NCBI GenBank assembly: GCA_018262715.1
Contig: JADFDS010000041.1
Coordinates: 85,928 to 149,927 of the forward strand
Direction: 5' to 3'
Length of the DNA: 64,000 nt
From: Bacteroidota bacterium
Lineage (GTDB): Bacteria > Bacteroidota > Bacteroidia > Bacteroidales > VadinHA17
Shown: piece after piece, positions 9,560 through 17,234 of the stretch
Numbering within the stretch: the stretch's first letter is position 1
Layout: every line of letters starts with the position of its first letter
The notes under the pieces: model-generated
What the model was told of the DNA's origin: nothing
Databases searched by the model: none
The model's input: the letters and a program-made list of their open reading frames with translations, nothing else
Position numbers and translations under genes: made by a program

Positions 9560-10373
9560 TCCCGGCGAGGCAGCGGGCCATCTCCTCCTGCATCTCGCGG
9601 GCCTTTTCTCCGGCAACGGCGTCAAAGTTCTCGGATGAATCTGCGTAGATGATACCCCGCGATGAGTTTACCAGCAGGCCGCATTGATTGTTTATGCCAT
9701 ACCGGGCTACCTCCTCAAGGCTGCCTCCCTGTGCGCCCACACCGGGCACAAGAAGGAAATGATCCGGCACAATCTTACGAATGTCAGCAAGCATCTCGGC
9801 ACGGGTAGCACCCACCACATACATCAGGTTGTCAGTGGTGCCCCATCTCTGTGACACATTCAGTACCTTTTCAAAGAGCCTCTGTCCGGTGCCGGGATGA
9901 TACTGGAAATCATCTGCACCCCTGTTTGAGGTAAGCGCAAGAATGATTGCCCATTTTCCTCCGTAGGAAAGAAACGGCGTAACAGAATCTTCTCCCATGT
10001 ATGGTGCAACGGTCACCGCGTCAAACGGCATCTCTCCAAAAACCGCCCTCGCGTACATCTTCGAGGTGTTGCCTATGTCGCCCCGCTTGGCGTCAGCTAT
10101 GATGAAGATATTTGTGTCGAGCTTGTTGATATACCTCACTGTTTTTTCCAGTGCTGCCATGCCCCTTGCGCCATATGACTCATAGAAGGCGAAGTTTGGC
10201 TTATAGGCCACGGTATACCTGTGAGTGGCATCTATTATCCTCCTGTTAAACTCGAAAATCGGTTCTTCCAGGCCTCCCAGGCTTGCCGGCAGTTTGGATA
10301 TCTCGGGATCGAGCCCTACACAAAGGAAGGACTTCTTATTAAGAATATGATGGAATAATTCCCTCGAGGTCAT
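9546..10373 (-). CDS. pyrF: Orotidine 5'-phosphate decarboxylase
   Basis: The 275-residue enzyme converts OMP to UMP, the last step of pyrimidine synthesis. The catalytic DAKRGDI lies at 94-100 with the essential Lys at 96; YKPNFAFYE and the phosphate-site [10 protein letters not shown] and VNSSRGI segments are also present. Length and motifs match the longer type 2 PyrF seen in Bacteroidota and mycobacteria. The last codons (RFKI and stop) lie inside a degenerate ATTTGAG repeat, so the natural C terminus may have been remodelled. It starts 11 bp after prfA and is probably cotranscribed with it. Confidence 0.95.
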   Translation of the reverse strand: MTSRELFHHILNKKSFLCVGLDPEISKLPASLGGLEEPIFEFNRRIIDATHRYTVAYKPNFAFYESYGARGMAALEKTVRYINKLDTNIFIIADAKRGDIGNTSKMYARAVFGEMPFDAVTVAPYMGEDSVTPFLSYGGKWAIILALTSNRGADDFQYHPGTGQRLFEKVLNVSQRWGTTDNLMYVVGATRAEMLADIRKIVPDHFLLVPGVGAQGGSLEEVARYGINNQCGLLVNSSRGIIYADSSENFDAVAGEKAREMQEEMARCLAGRFKI

Positions 10374-10384
10374 GATAACACATA

Positions 10385-11470
10385 TTAATAGTTACTCTCT
10401 TTCAGACGCTCAGCGTTCTCAGCCATCTGCAGCTTGTCGAGCAGCTCCTGAATGTTCCCGTCAAGAACTGACGGCAGGTTGTAAAGGGTTGTGTTGATGC
10501 GGTGGTCAGTAACCCGGCCCTGCGGATAGTTATATGTGCGTATCTTGGCTGACCTGTCGCCTGTTGATACCATCGTCTTGCGCTTGTGCGAAATCTCGTC
10601 GAGGTACTTCTGGTATTCAAGGTTATATAGACGCGTGCGAAGCTCCCTCATCGCCTTCTCGAGGTTCTTGATCTGAGACTTTTCGTCCTGGCACGTTACC
10701 ACGACCCCGGTGGGGATATGTGTCAGCCTGATTGCTGAATAGGTAGTGTTGACGCTCTGTCCGCCGGGGCCCGATGAGCAGTAAGTATCCTTGCGGATAT
10801 CCTCGTTGCGGATCTCTATGTCGAACTCGCCTGCTTCAGGAAGCACCGCCACCGTTGCAGCCGATGTGTGGATGCGGCCCTGTGTTTCGGTCTGCGGCAC
10901 CCGCTGAACGCGGTGGACTCCCGACTCATATTTCAGGATGCCATAAACACCGTCACCTATTACGTTGAAGACTATTTCCTTGTACCCTCCGGCAGTGCCT
11001 TCGGTGTAATAGTTCATATCAACCTTCCAGCCCTGAGCCTCTATATATTTCGAATACATTCGGAACAGGTCTCCCGCGAAGATACTTGCCTCGTCACCCC
11101 CCGTGCCGGCACGGATCTCCATGACAGCATTCTTTTCGTCCTCCGGGTCAGCAGGCAGGAGAAGATACCTGATGTCCTCCTCCATATCCGGCAGAGACTG
11201 CAAAAGGGTGTCTATCTCGGCCTTGGCCATCTCACGCATCTCCTCATCCTTTTCGGCAGCGAGGAGTTCCCTTGCACTCTCCAGATTGTCAATAGCGGAT
11301 TTGTATTTCTCATACGCCTCAACCACAGGTTTGAGCTCCTTGTATTCCTTGTTAAGCTTTATATAGCGCTTCATGTCAGACATTACGTCGGGGGAGGTCA
11401 GGAGCTCACCCACCTCCACAAAACGCTTCTTTACGCCAATCAGCCTGTCAAGAATAAGATTGTTTGCCAT
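10385..11470 (-). CDS. prfA: Peptide chain release factor 1
   Basis: The start at 11470 gives 361 residues ([17 protein letters not shown]), the normal RF1 length. The GGQ motif that triggers peptidyl-tRNA hydrolysis is at 236-238 in [12 protein letters not shown]. The stop-codon reading tripeptide is P-Q-T at 192-194 ([13 protein letters not shown]), within the RF1 PxT pattern and unlike the SPF of RF2, so it should read UAA and UAG. A start 29 codons upstream is open only because a repeat array is in frame there, so it was rejected. Order purM-prfA-pyrF on the same strand. Confidence 0.96.
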   Translation of the reverse strand: MANNLILDRLIGVKKRFVEVGELLTSPDVMSDMKRYIKLNKEYKELKPVVEAYEKYKSAIDNLESARELLAAEKDEEMREMAKAEIDTLLQSLPDMEEDIRYLLLPADPEDEKNAVMEIRAGTGGDEASIFAGDLFRMYSKYIEAQGWKVDMNYYTEGTAGGYKEIVFNVIGDGVYGILKYESGVHRVQRVPQTETQGRIHTSAATVAVLPEAGEFDIEIRNEDIRKDTYCSSGPGGQSVNTTYSAIRLTHIPTGVVVTCQDEKSQIKNLEKAMRELRTRLYNLEYQKYLDEISHKRKTMVSTGDRSAKIRTYNYPQGRVTDHRINTTLYNLPSVLDGNIQELLDKLQMAENAERLKESNY

Positions 11471-11507
11471 CCGATGCAAAATTTCAGGGTGCAAAGGTAA
11501 TAATATT

Positions 11508-11575
11508 AATTGCGATTTGCGATTTGCGATTTGCGATCTGAGAATTGAGAATTGCAAGGTGCGAGGTGCGATTGC
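11508..11575. repeat. ATTTGCG-type repeat array between purM and prfA
   Basis: Four near-perfect tandem 7-bp units (GCGATTT) at 11512-11539 are followed by degenerate copies (GAGAATT, GCGAGGT) up to 11575. Unlike the arrays at 9422 and 49623, only one orientation is present, and it lies between two genes of the same direction. It lies upstream of the prfA start and downstream of the purM stop. Confidence 0.85.
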
Positions 11576-11598
11576 AGATGACCAGGCACTGAAGAAGG

Positions 11599-12768
11599 TC
11601 AGTAAATAAATTTCCCCCGATCAGTACTGATTGTCAGCCCCCGGGATTCGGCTGCCTCGCAGCGGCCAACAACACGGGCATCAAGGTTGAATGAGGAAGC
11701 AATATCAATGATTGCGGCAGCGTCAGCCTCATTAACATACAGCTCCATGCGGTGACCCATATTGAACACATGGTACATCTCCTCCCACGGTGTGCCGGAA
11801 CTTTTCTGAATCAGTTCAAACAGCGGGGGAACCGGAAAAAGATTATCCTTGACCACATGCAGGTTATCAATGAAATGCATGATCTTGGTCTGCCCACCGC
11901 CTGAGCAGTGTACCATCCCGTGAATGGCAGGCCTCATAACGTCCAGCACCTTCCTGATCACCGGCGCATAGGTGCGTGTGGGTGACAGGACCAGCCTGCC
12001 TGCATTGATGCCCGGCACCGCTGTAGGATCAGTAAGGCGCATCGGCCCGCTGTAAACGAGCTCTCCGGGAATACCTCGGTCATAGCTCTCCGGATAGAGG
12101 CCGGCAAGGTACTTGCCGAATACATCGTGCCGTGCCGAGGTCAGCCCGTTGCTTCCCATACCACCGTTATACTCACTCTCATAGGTTGTCTGTCCGTACG
12201 ATGCAAGCCCCACGATAACATCTCCAGCCCTGATGTTCGCATTGTCAATGACATCAGCCCGGGCCATCCGGGCCGTCACCGTGGAGTCAACAATTACCGT
12301 CCGTACCAGGTCACCCACATCAGCCGTCTCTCCTCCCGTTGACCATATTCCGATGCCGGCGTCCCTCATCCGGGCAAGGAATTTCTCCGTGCCTTCGATC
12401 AGGGCCTTAATCACCTCACCGGGAACAAGGTTCTTGTTCCTGCCGATAGTTGATGACAGAAGAATGTTTTCAGTTACTCCTACGCATAGCAGGTCATCGA
12501 GATTCATCACCACGGCGTCCTGGGCTATCCCCTTCCAGACTGACAGGTCGCCCGTCTCCTTCCAGTAAATATATGCCAGGGACGACTTGGTCCCTGCGCC
12601 GTCGGCATGCATGATATTGCACCAGGCAGGATCACCTCCCAGCATGTCAGGTATTATCTTGCAGAACGCCCGGGGAAAGAGACCCTTGTCAACACGGCTG
12701 ATTGCAGCATGAACTTCAGCCTTACCGGAAGAAACTCCTCTCAATGCATAGCGTGATCTGTCAGTCAT
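11599..12768 (-). CDS. purM: Phosphoribosylformylglycinamidine cyclo-ligase (AIR synthetase)
   Basis: The 389-residue enzyme makes aminoimidazole ribonucleotide from FGAM with ATP in purine synthesis. The PurM/PurL ATP-binding fold is seen in [15 protein letters not shown], the conserved [16 protein letters not shown], and [13 protein letters not shown]; near the C terminus [15 protein letters not shown] and [11 protein letters not shown] match the second domain. The sequence is of the longer, divergent PurM type common in Bacteroidota. It lies 21 bp after the PorE-like gene and upstream of prfA and pyrF on the same strand. Confidence 0.92.
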   Translation of the reverse strand: MTDRSRYALRGVSSGKAEVHAAISRVDKGLFPRAFCKIIPDMLGGDPAWCNIMHADGAGTKSSLAYIYWKETGDLSVWKGIAQDAVVMNLDDLLCVGVTENILLSSTIGRNKNLVPGEVIKALIEGTEKFLARMRDAGIGIWSTGGETADVGDLVRTVIVDSTVTARMARADVIDNANIRAGDVIVGLASYGQTTYESEYNGGMGSNGLTSARHDVFGKYLAGLYPESYDRGIPGELVYSGPMRLTDPTAVPGINAGRLVLSPTRTYAPVIRKVLDVMRPAIHGMVHCSGGGQTKIMHFIDNLHVVKDNLFPVPPLFELIQKSSGTPWEEMYHVFNMGHRMELYVNEADAAAIIDIASSFNLDARVVGRCEAAESRGLTISTDRGKFIY

Positions 12769-12789
12769 AATCCCGGCCCCGGATCTTAA

Positions 12790-14766
12790 TTATTTTGCAG
12801 GCTCATAGTCGGTCCGCAGCACCCTGAACTCGGTACGGCGGTTGACCTGATGGGCAATCTCCTTCTGCTCATCGCTGGCGAGGCCGTTGATGTACTGCTC
12901 GGTGAGCGAGGCACCCAGGCGCAGGAAGGGAGCATCCTTCATGATCTCATCATCGACCACCTTCGGACTGGTTTCGCCATAACCCCTTGCAGTAAGCCTG
13001 TCAGCAGCTATTCCCTTGCCTATCAGGTAATCAACAACCGACTGTGCCCTCTTCTGTGAGAGATCGAGGTTAAACTCCTCGGTGTCACGGGAGTCAGTGT
13101 GCGACATAAGCTCGATGGTCACTGTGGGGTTGTCAACGAGGGTCTCCACCAGCTTGTCAAGTGACACCATTGATTCAGGCCTGAGGTCCCACTTGCCGAA
13201 GTCATAGAATATATTCGGAAGCTCAATAGGTCTGTCGATGGGGGTCATCTGTATGGTGGCCATGAAGTCACGGCTCTTGTCCTGTCCCCTCGTAGTCTCT
13301 TTTTCCTTCCCGTTGAGGTAGCCCTTCTTCGAGGCAAGGAAGATATAGTCAACCTCCGGTCTCAGGCTGAACCTGAAGTCGCCTGCATTGCCTGTCTCGG
13401 TCTGCATGTTGGCGCCGTCGCTGGCAATGAGCTGCACGGTGGCTCCCTGTACGGGCTGGCCCGTTTTTTCATCCTTGACGAGGCCGGTGATGCTGAAAAG
13501 CAGGGGAGGCATCTCGAAGGTGAAGAGGTCATCATCGCCCCTGCCCTTGCGTGCTGAGCTGAAGATACCTTTCTCGGCATCGCCTTCGAAGGTGATGCCG
13601 AAGTCGTCTGCCGGGCTGTTGATGGGTGGCCTCATGTTCTCAACGCTCCAGCTTTCGCCGCCCTGCGGGGTAGCCTTGAAGATATCGAGTCCGCCCATTC
13701 CGATATGTCCGTCGGAGGCAAAATAAAGTGTTCCGTTTTCGCGTGAGAAGGGGAAGAGCTCATTGCCGCGGGTGTTTATGTCAGTGCCAAGGTTTTCCGG
13801 GCGTGACCATGCGCTTCCCGGCGAGGTGCGTGTAGTGCGGTATATATCCTTGCCGCCAAGTCCTCCCGGCATATCGGAGACAAAATAGAGAGTCTGCCCG
13901 TCCGGGGAGATTGAGGGGTGGGCTGCAACAAGGGAGTCTGCCAGGAGTTCGACCTTTACCGGGTCACTCCAGCGGGTACCTTCGCGGGTTGAATACATAA
14001 TGACACATCCCTTGCTCTCGCGCTTTCCGGCCTCGCAGCGGGTGAACCACACTTCTGAGTAATCAGCAGAGAATGAAGGTGTTCCGTCTTCGAACTCACT
14101 GTTCAGAAAATCAACAGGCACCGGGGTGCTCCACTTGCCTTTCTTGTCAAGCCTGGTCTCAAAGATATCTGTGAAACTCTGTCCGGTGGCGCCGTGTTCC
14201 TTGTTACCCCTGGCATCATCGCGTGAGGAGGTGAACCATACCAGGCCGTAATCATCGCGGCCATAGGCGGGACTGAAATCAGAGTCTCCGGTATTTGCTT
14301 CCTTCAGTTCTTCGACGTTATAGGATTCAGGCGCCGACTGCCACTGTATGGCAAGCTCGCAGGAGCGTATCTGCTGCTCGGTACGCGGATCTCCCGGCAC
14401 AAGCCTGCGGTATTCGCGAAACTCCTCTATGGCCTGGGGATACCGGCCCAGCTTCTTGTTGCTTTCTGCCAGCCAGTACTGTGCTTCAGGTTTCGGGAAA
14501 GGTGACCTGACAGCTCTTTTGTACCACAACTCGGCATTCTTCGGGTCATTGATGAGCCGGTAGCACTCTGACACCATGAACACCATGTCAGCTTTCAGCT
14601 GTTTATCACGTGTCTTCGAATAGACATCCTTGAAATAGTCTATTGCCTCAAAATAGCTGCCGGCATTGTATGCGGCGTATGCCCGCTCCGTCTTCTGCTT
14701 CTGTGCCTGAAGCACGGATGGGCAGAGAAGGGTAACAGCAATTATCAGTATTATTATTCTGTTCAT
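12790..14766 (-). CDS. PorE-like OmpA protein (TPR, PD40 propeller, CNA-like, OmpA)
   Basis: From ATG 14766 the product has 658 residues with a signal peptide (MNRIIILIIAVTLLCPSVLQAQ). Then come TPR-like helices (about 25-150), a PD40/WD40-like propeller (about 150-400, with repeats such as SPDGQTLYFVSDMPGG and RENGTLYFASDGH), a carboxypeptidase-regulatory beta domain (about 413-500, GLVKDEKTGQPVQGATVQLI), and an OmpA domain (about 530-655, ELMSHTDSRDTEEFNLDLSQ). This order is that of PorE, the peptidoglycan-linked component of the type IX secretion system. The longer start is a GTG three codons earlier. Other T9SS genes are not in the window, so the role is inferred from domain order. Confidence 0.8.
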   Translation of the reverse strand: MNRIIILIIAVTLLCPSVLQAQKQKTERAYAAYNAGSYFEAIDYFKDVYSKTRDKQLKADMVFMVSECYRLINDPKNAELWYKRAVRSPFPKPEAQYWLAESNKKLGRYPQAIEEFREYRRLVPGDPRTEQQIRSCELAIQWQSAPESYNVEELKEANTGDSDFSPAYGRDDYGLVWFTSSRDDARGNKEHGATGQSFTDIFETRLDKKGKWSTPVPVDFLNSEFEDGTPSFSADYSEVWFTRCEAGKRESKGCVIMYSTREGTRWSDPVKVELLADSLVAAHPSISPDGQTLYFVSDMPGGLGGKDIYRTTRTSPGSAWSRPENLGTDINTRGNELFPFSRENGTLYFASDGHIGMGGLDIFKATPQGGESWSVENMRPPINSPADDFGITFEGDAEKGIFSSARKGRGDDDLFTFEMPPLLFSITGLVKDEKTGQPVQGATVQLIASDGANMQTETGNAGDFRFSLRPEVDYIFLASKKGYLNGKEKETTRGQDKSRDFMATIQMTPIDRPIELPNIFYDFGKWDLRPESMVSLDKLVETLVDNPTVTIELMSHTDSRDTEEFNLDLSQKRAQSVVDYLIGKGIAADRLTARGYGETSPKVVDDEIMKDAPFLRLGASLTEQYINGLASDEQKEIAHQVNRRTEFRVLRTDYEPAK

Positions 14767-14789
14767 TCCGGACACGATAGTGTTTTGTA

Positions 14790-14797
14790 CAAAAGTA
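14790..14797 (-). promoter_or_regulatory. Promoter -7 box of the PorE-like gene
   Basis: On the minus strand TACTTTTG (14797-14790) matches the Bacteroidota TAnnTTTG -7 element and places the transcript start about 15-20 bp before the ATG at 14766. No clear TTTG -33 box is seen. Confidence 0.5.
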
Positions 14798-14860
14798 ATG
14801 ATTGTTATTAATGTTAACGTTCAGCCGTTTCATTAATTACCGGCACCCGGAATCTGCAGC

Positions 14861-14890
14861 AAAAATAATGCCCTCTTCACAGAGGGCATT
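14861..14890 (-). terminator. Terminator downstream of glutamine synthetase
   Basis: A 9-bp stem (AATGCCCTC at 14867-14875 with GAGGGCATT at 14882-14890) and 6-nt loop lie 32 bp past the glnN stop. Reading the minus strand, the stem is followed by a T-rich run (TATTTTTG), as in an intrinsic terminator. Confidence 0.8.
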
Positions 14891-14921
14891 GGAAACAAAA
14901 TTTATATAACTAAACAACCTG

Positions 14922-17111
14922 TTACCGGGTAAACAGAAGCTCACGGTATTTGGGAAGGGGCCACAGTTCGTTGTCTACAACAAGCTCGAGCTTATCAATA
15001 TGGGTTCTGATTTCCTCGAGATAGGGTTTGACCTTTGACTCATAGGCAAGCGCTTTCTTGTACAGGTCAGGGATAACATTTGCCTTCCTGCGCTGATCGA
15101 TCATCTCGGTGACCAGTTTTTTGATCATGGAAATATGGTCAGAAATTGTTACTATCAGTTCCTTTCGCGCACCTGCCAGCCGTATGAACTCATTCTCGTC
15201 AAATATTTCACGGAGACCCTTGACGTTATCAACCAGCGAGGTCATGTAGTTCACTGCCGTAGGCACTATGTGATTTATAGCCAGGTCACCCAGCACGCGG
15301 GCTTCAATCTGGAGCTTCTTGGTGAATTTTTCCAGTTCAACCTCCACCCTGCTTTCCAGTTCCCTTGCAGTTAACACCCCGGTTCCCACCAGCGTTTCAC
15401 GCGAAGATGAGTTCTCGTAAGTCTTGAGGGTCTTCGGGACGCTTGGTTCATCCGAGAGGCCCCTGCGTATTGCCTCTTTGTGCCACTCAGCGCTGTAACC
15501 GTCACCATCGAAACGAATCCTCTTCGAGTCGATGATGCAATTTTTCAGCACCTGGAAGATTGCTTCGTCTCTCTTTCCTCCGCGGTCAATTATTGCATTG
15601 ACCTCAACGGCAAACGCCTTCAGCTGGCGTGCCACGGCCGCATTAAGCACTATCATTGCAGAGCTGCAGTTGGCCGAGGAGCCCACCGCCCTGAATTCAA
15701 ACCTGTTGCCTGTGAAGGCAAACGGAGATGTACGGTTGCGGTCAGTATTGTCAAGAAATATTCCCGGGATCTTGCCAATGCCCAGCTTGATCTCCGTCTT
15801 CTCCTGCGGGGTCATTTTCTTGTCCTTGACTTTGCTTGCAATGCCATCAAGTATTTCGGTAAGGTAGCTGCCAAGGAAGACAGAGATGATCGACGGGGGT
15901 GCCTCATGACCTCCCAGCCGGTATGAGTTGTTCTCATTTGTAACACTGGCGCGAATCAGTTCCTGGTTGTCATTTACCGCCTTGATCACGTTGACCAGGA
16001 ATGTGAGGAACTGCATGTTCGTCTTGGGATTCTTGCCCGGAGAGAGGAGATTTACACCGGCATCAGTCATCATCGACCAGTTATTGTGCTTGCCGGAACC
16101 ATTTACCTCGGCAAAGGGTTTCTCATGGAACAGCACCCTGAACTTGTGCTTCCTTGCAACCCTTCTCATAACGTCCATTATCAGCTGGTTATGATCGACG
16201 GCCAGGTTGGCTTCCTCAAACACGGGTGCACACTCGAACTGGTTGGGGGCCACCTCGTTGTGACGGGTCTTAACCGGTATGCCAAGCTTGTAGGCCTCGT
16301 ACTCGAACTCCTTCATGAAGGCCTTCACCCTGTCAGGGATCGACCCGAAATAATGGTCAGAGAGCTGCTGATCCTTTGACGAGGGGTGACCCATCAGTGT
16401 GCGGTCAGCCAGCATCAGGTCGGGACGGGCATAATACAGAGCCTCATCAATAAGAAAATATTCCTGTTCCCATCCAAGTGTGGCTATCACCTTTTTGACA
16501 TCCTTGTCGAACAGGTGGCAGACCTCCACGGCGGCCTTGTCGAGTGCTGCCAGTGACCTGAGAAGTGGAGTTTTGTAATCGAGCGCATCACCTCTGTATG
16601 ACACGAAGACTGTCGGGATACAGAGGGTATTTCCGACGATGAATGCCGGCGATGATACATCCCATGCAGTATATCCCCTTGCCTCGAAGGTGTTCCGGAT
16701 GCCCCCGCTGGGGAAGCTTGAGGCATCAGGCTCCTGCTGCACAAGCACCTCGCCTGAAAAGACCTCTATTACGGAGCCCAACTCTCCCCTTCCGACGAAA
16801 GCGTCATGTTTCTCCGCCGTGGCGTCTGTCAGGGGATGAAACCAGTGTGTGAAATGAGTCACTCCGTGCTCCATTGCCCACGCCTGCATGCCTGTGGCAA
16901 CCTGGTCGGCAATCTGCCGGTTGATCTGTGTGCCCTCATCAATGGCGGTTATGACCGCCCTGTAAGCCTCGCGGCTTAAAAAGCGCTCCATCTTGCGCTT
17001 GTCAAAGACATTCTCTGAAAAATAGGTGGATACCGGCGCTGCCGGGATGCTGACCTCAACAGGATCCCTGTTGAACAGTTCCTTCAATGCACTGAAACGT
17101 AATTCTGCCAT
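14922..17111 (-). CDS. glnN: Glutamine synthetase type III
   Basis: From ATG 17111 the product has 729 residues, the length of the type III enzyme of Bacteroides. It makes glutamine from glutamate, ammonia and ATP. Signatures include LGWEQEYFLID, the ATP-site VNGSGKHNNWSMMTDAG, NRTSPFAFTGNRFEFRAVGS, and VAPNQFECAPVFEEAN, with the long GSIII C-terminal helical extension. A TTG six codons upstream is open but ATG 17111 gives the standard N terminus (MAELRFSALKELF). Upstream lie two similar ACCCTC-(A)n-GGGGGT dyads that may be regulatory, and a terminator follows. Confidence 0.95.
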   Translation of the reverse strand: MAELRFSALKELFNRDPVEVSIPAAPVSTYFSENVFDKRKMERFLSREAYRAVITAIDEGTQINRQIADQVATGMQAWAMEHGVTHFTHWFHPLTDATAEKHDAFVGRGELGSVIEVFSGEVLVQQEPDASSFPSGGIRNTFEARGYTAWDVSSPAFIVGNTLCIPTVFVSYRGDALDYKTPLLRSLAALDKAAVEVCHLFDKDVKKVIATLGWEQEYFLIDEALYYARPDLMLADRTLMGHPSSKDQQLSDHYFGSIPDRVKAFMKEFEYEAYKLGIPVKTRHNEVAPNQFECAPVFEEANLAVDHNQLIMDVMRRVARKHKFRVLFHEKPFAEVNGSGKHNNWSMMTDAGVNLLSPGKNPKTNMQFLTFLVNVIKAVNDNQELIRASVTNENNSYRLGGHEAPPSIISVFLGSYLTEILDGIASKVKDKKMTPQEKTEIKLGIGKIPGIFLDNTDRNRTSPFAFTGNRFEFRAVGSSANCSSAMIVLNAAVARQLKAFAVEVNAIIDRGGKRDEAIFQVLKNCIIDSKRIRFDGDGYSAEWHKEAIRRGLSDEPSVPKTLKTYENSSSRETLVGTGVLTARELESRVEVELEKFTKKLQIEARVLGDLAINHIVPTAVNYMTSLVDNVKGLREIFDENEFIRLAGARKELIVTISDHISMIKKLVTEMIDQRRKANVIPDLYKKALAYESKVKPYLEEIRTHIDKLELVVDNELWPLPKYRELLFTR

Positions 17112-17148
17112 GATCTGATTTTTTGTCAAAAATAGATCATTTCAGAAT

Positions 17149-17223
17149 ATACCCCCTATTTTTGAGGGTATTTTTTGATAATATGCGCGTTTTTTATCGT
17201 TAACCCCCCTTTTTTGAGGGGTT
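17149..17223. promoter_or_regulatory. Two similar GC-armed dyads upstream of glnN
   Basis: Copy 1 (17149-17171) has arms ATACCC and GGGTAT; copy 2 (17202-17223) has arms AACCCC and GGGGTT. Both share the core CCC-(T-rich spacer)-GAGGG in the same orientation, 53 bp apart (start to start), 38-113 bp upstream of the glnN ATG and just past the end of the formate dehydrogenase gene. They may be operators for glnN or transcript-end hairpins of the gene before; neither has a clear T tract on the minus strand. Confidence 0.5.
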
Positions 17224-17234
17224 GTTTTGATTTT

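Noticed and set aside
10868..11500. 210-codon plus-strand frame over prfA
   Set aside because: Antisense shadow; prfA has all RF1 motifs on the other strand.
11471..11557. 29-codon N-terminal extension of prfA
   Set aside because: Encoded by the ATTTGCG repeat array; RF1 proteins start at the [10 protein letters not shown] methionine.
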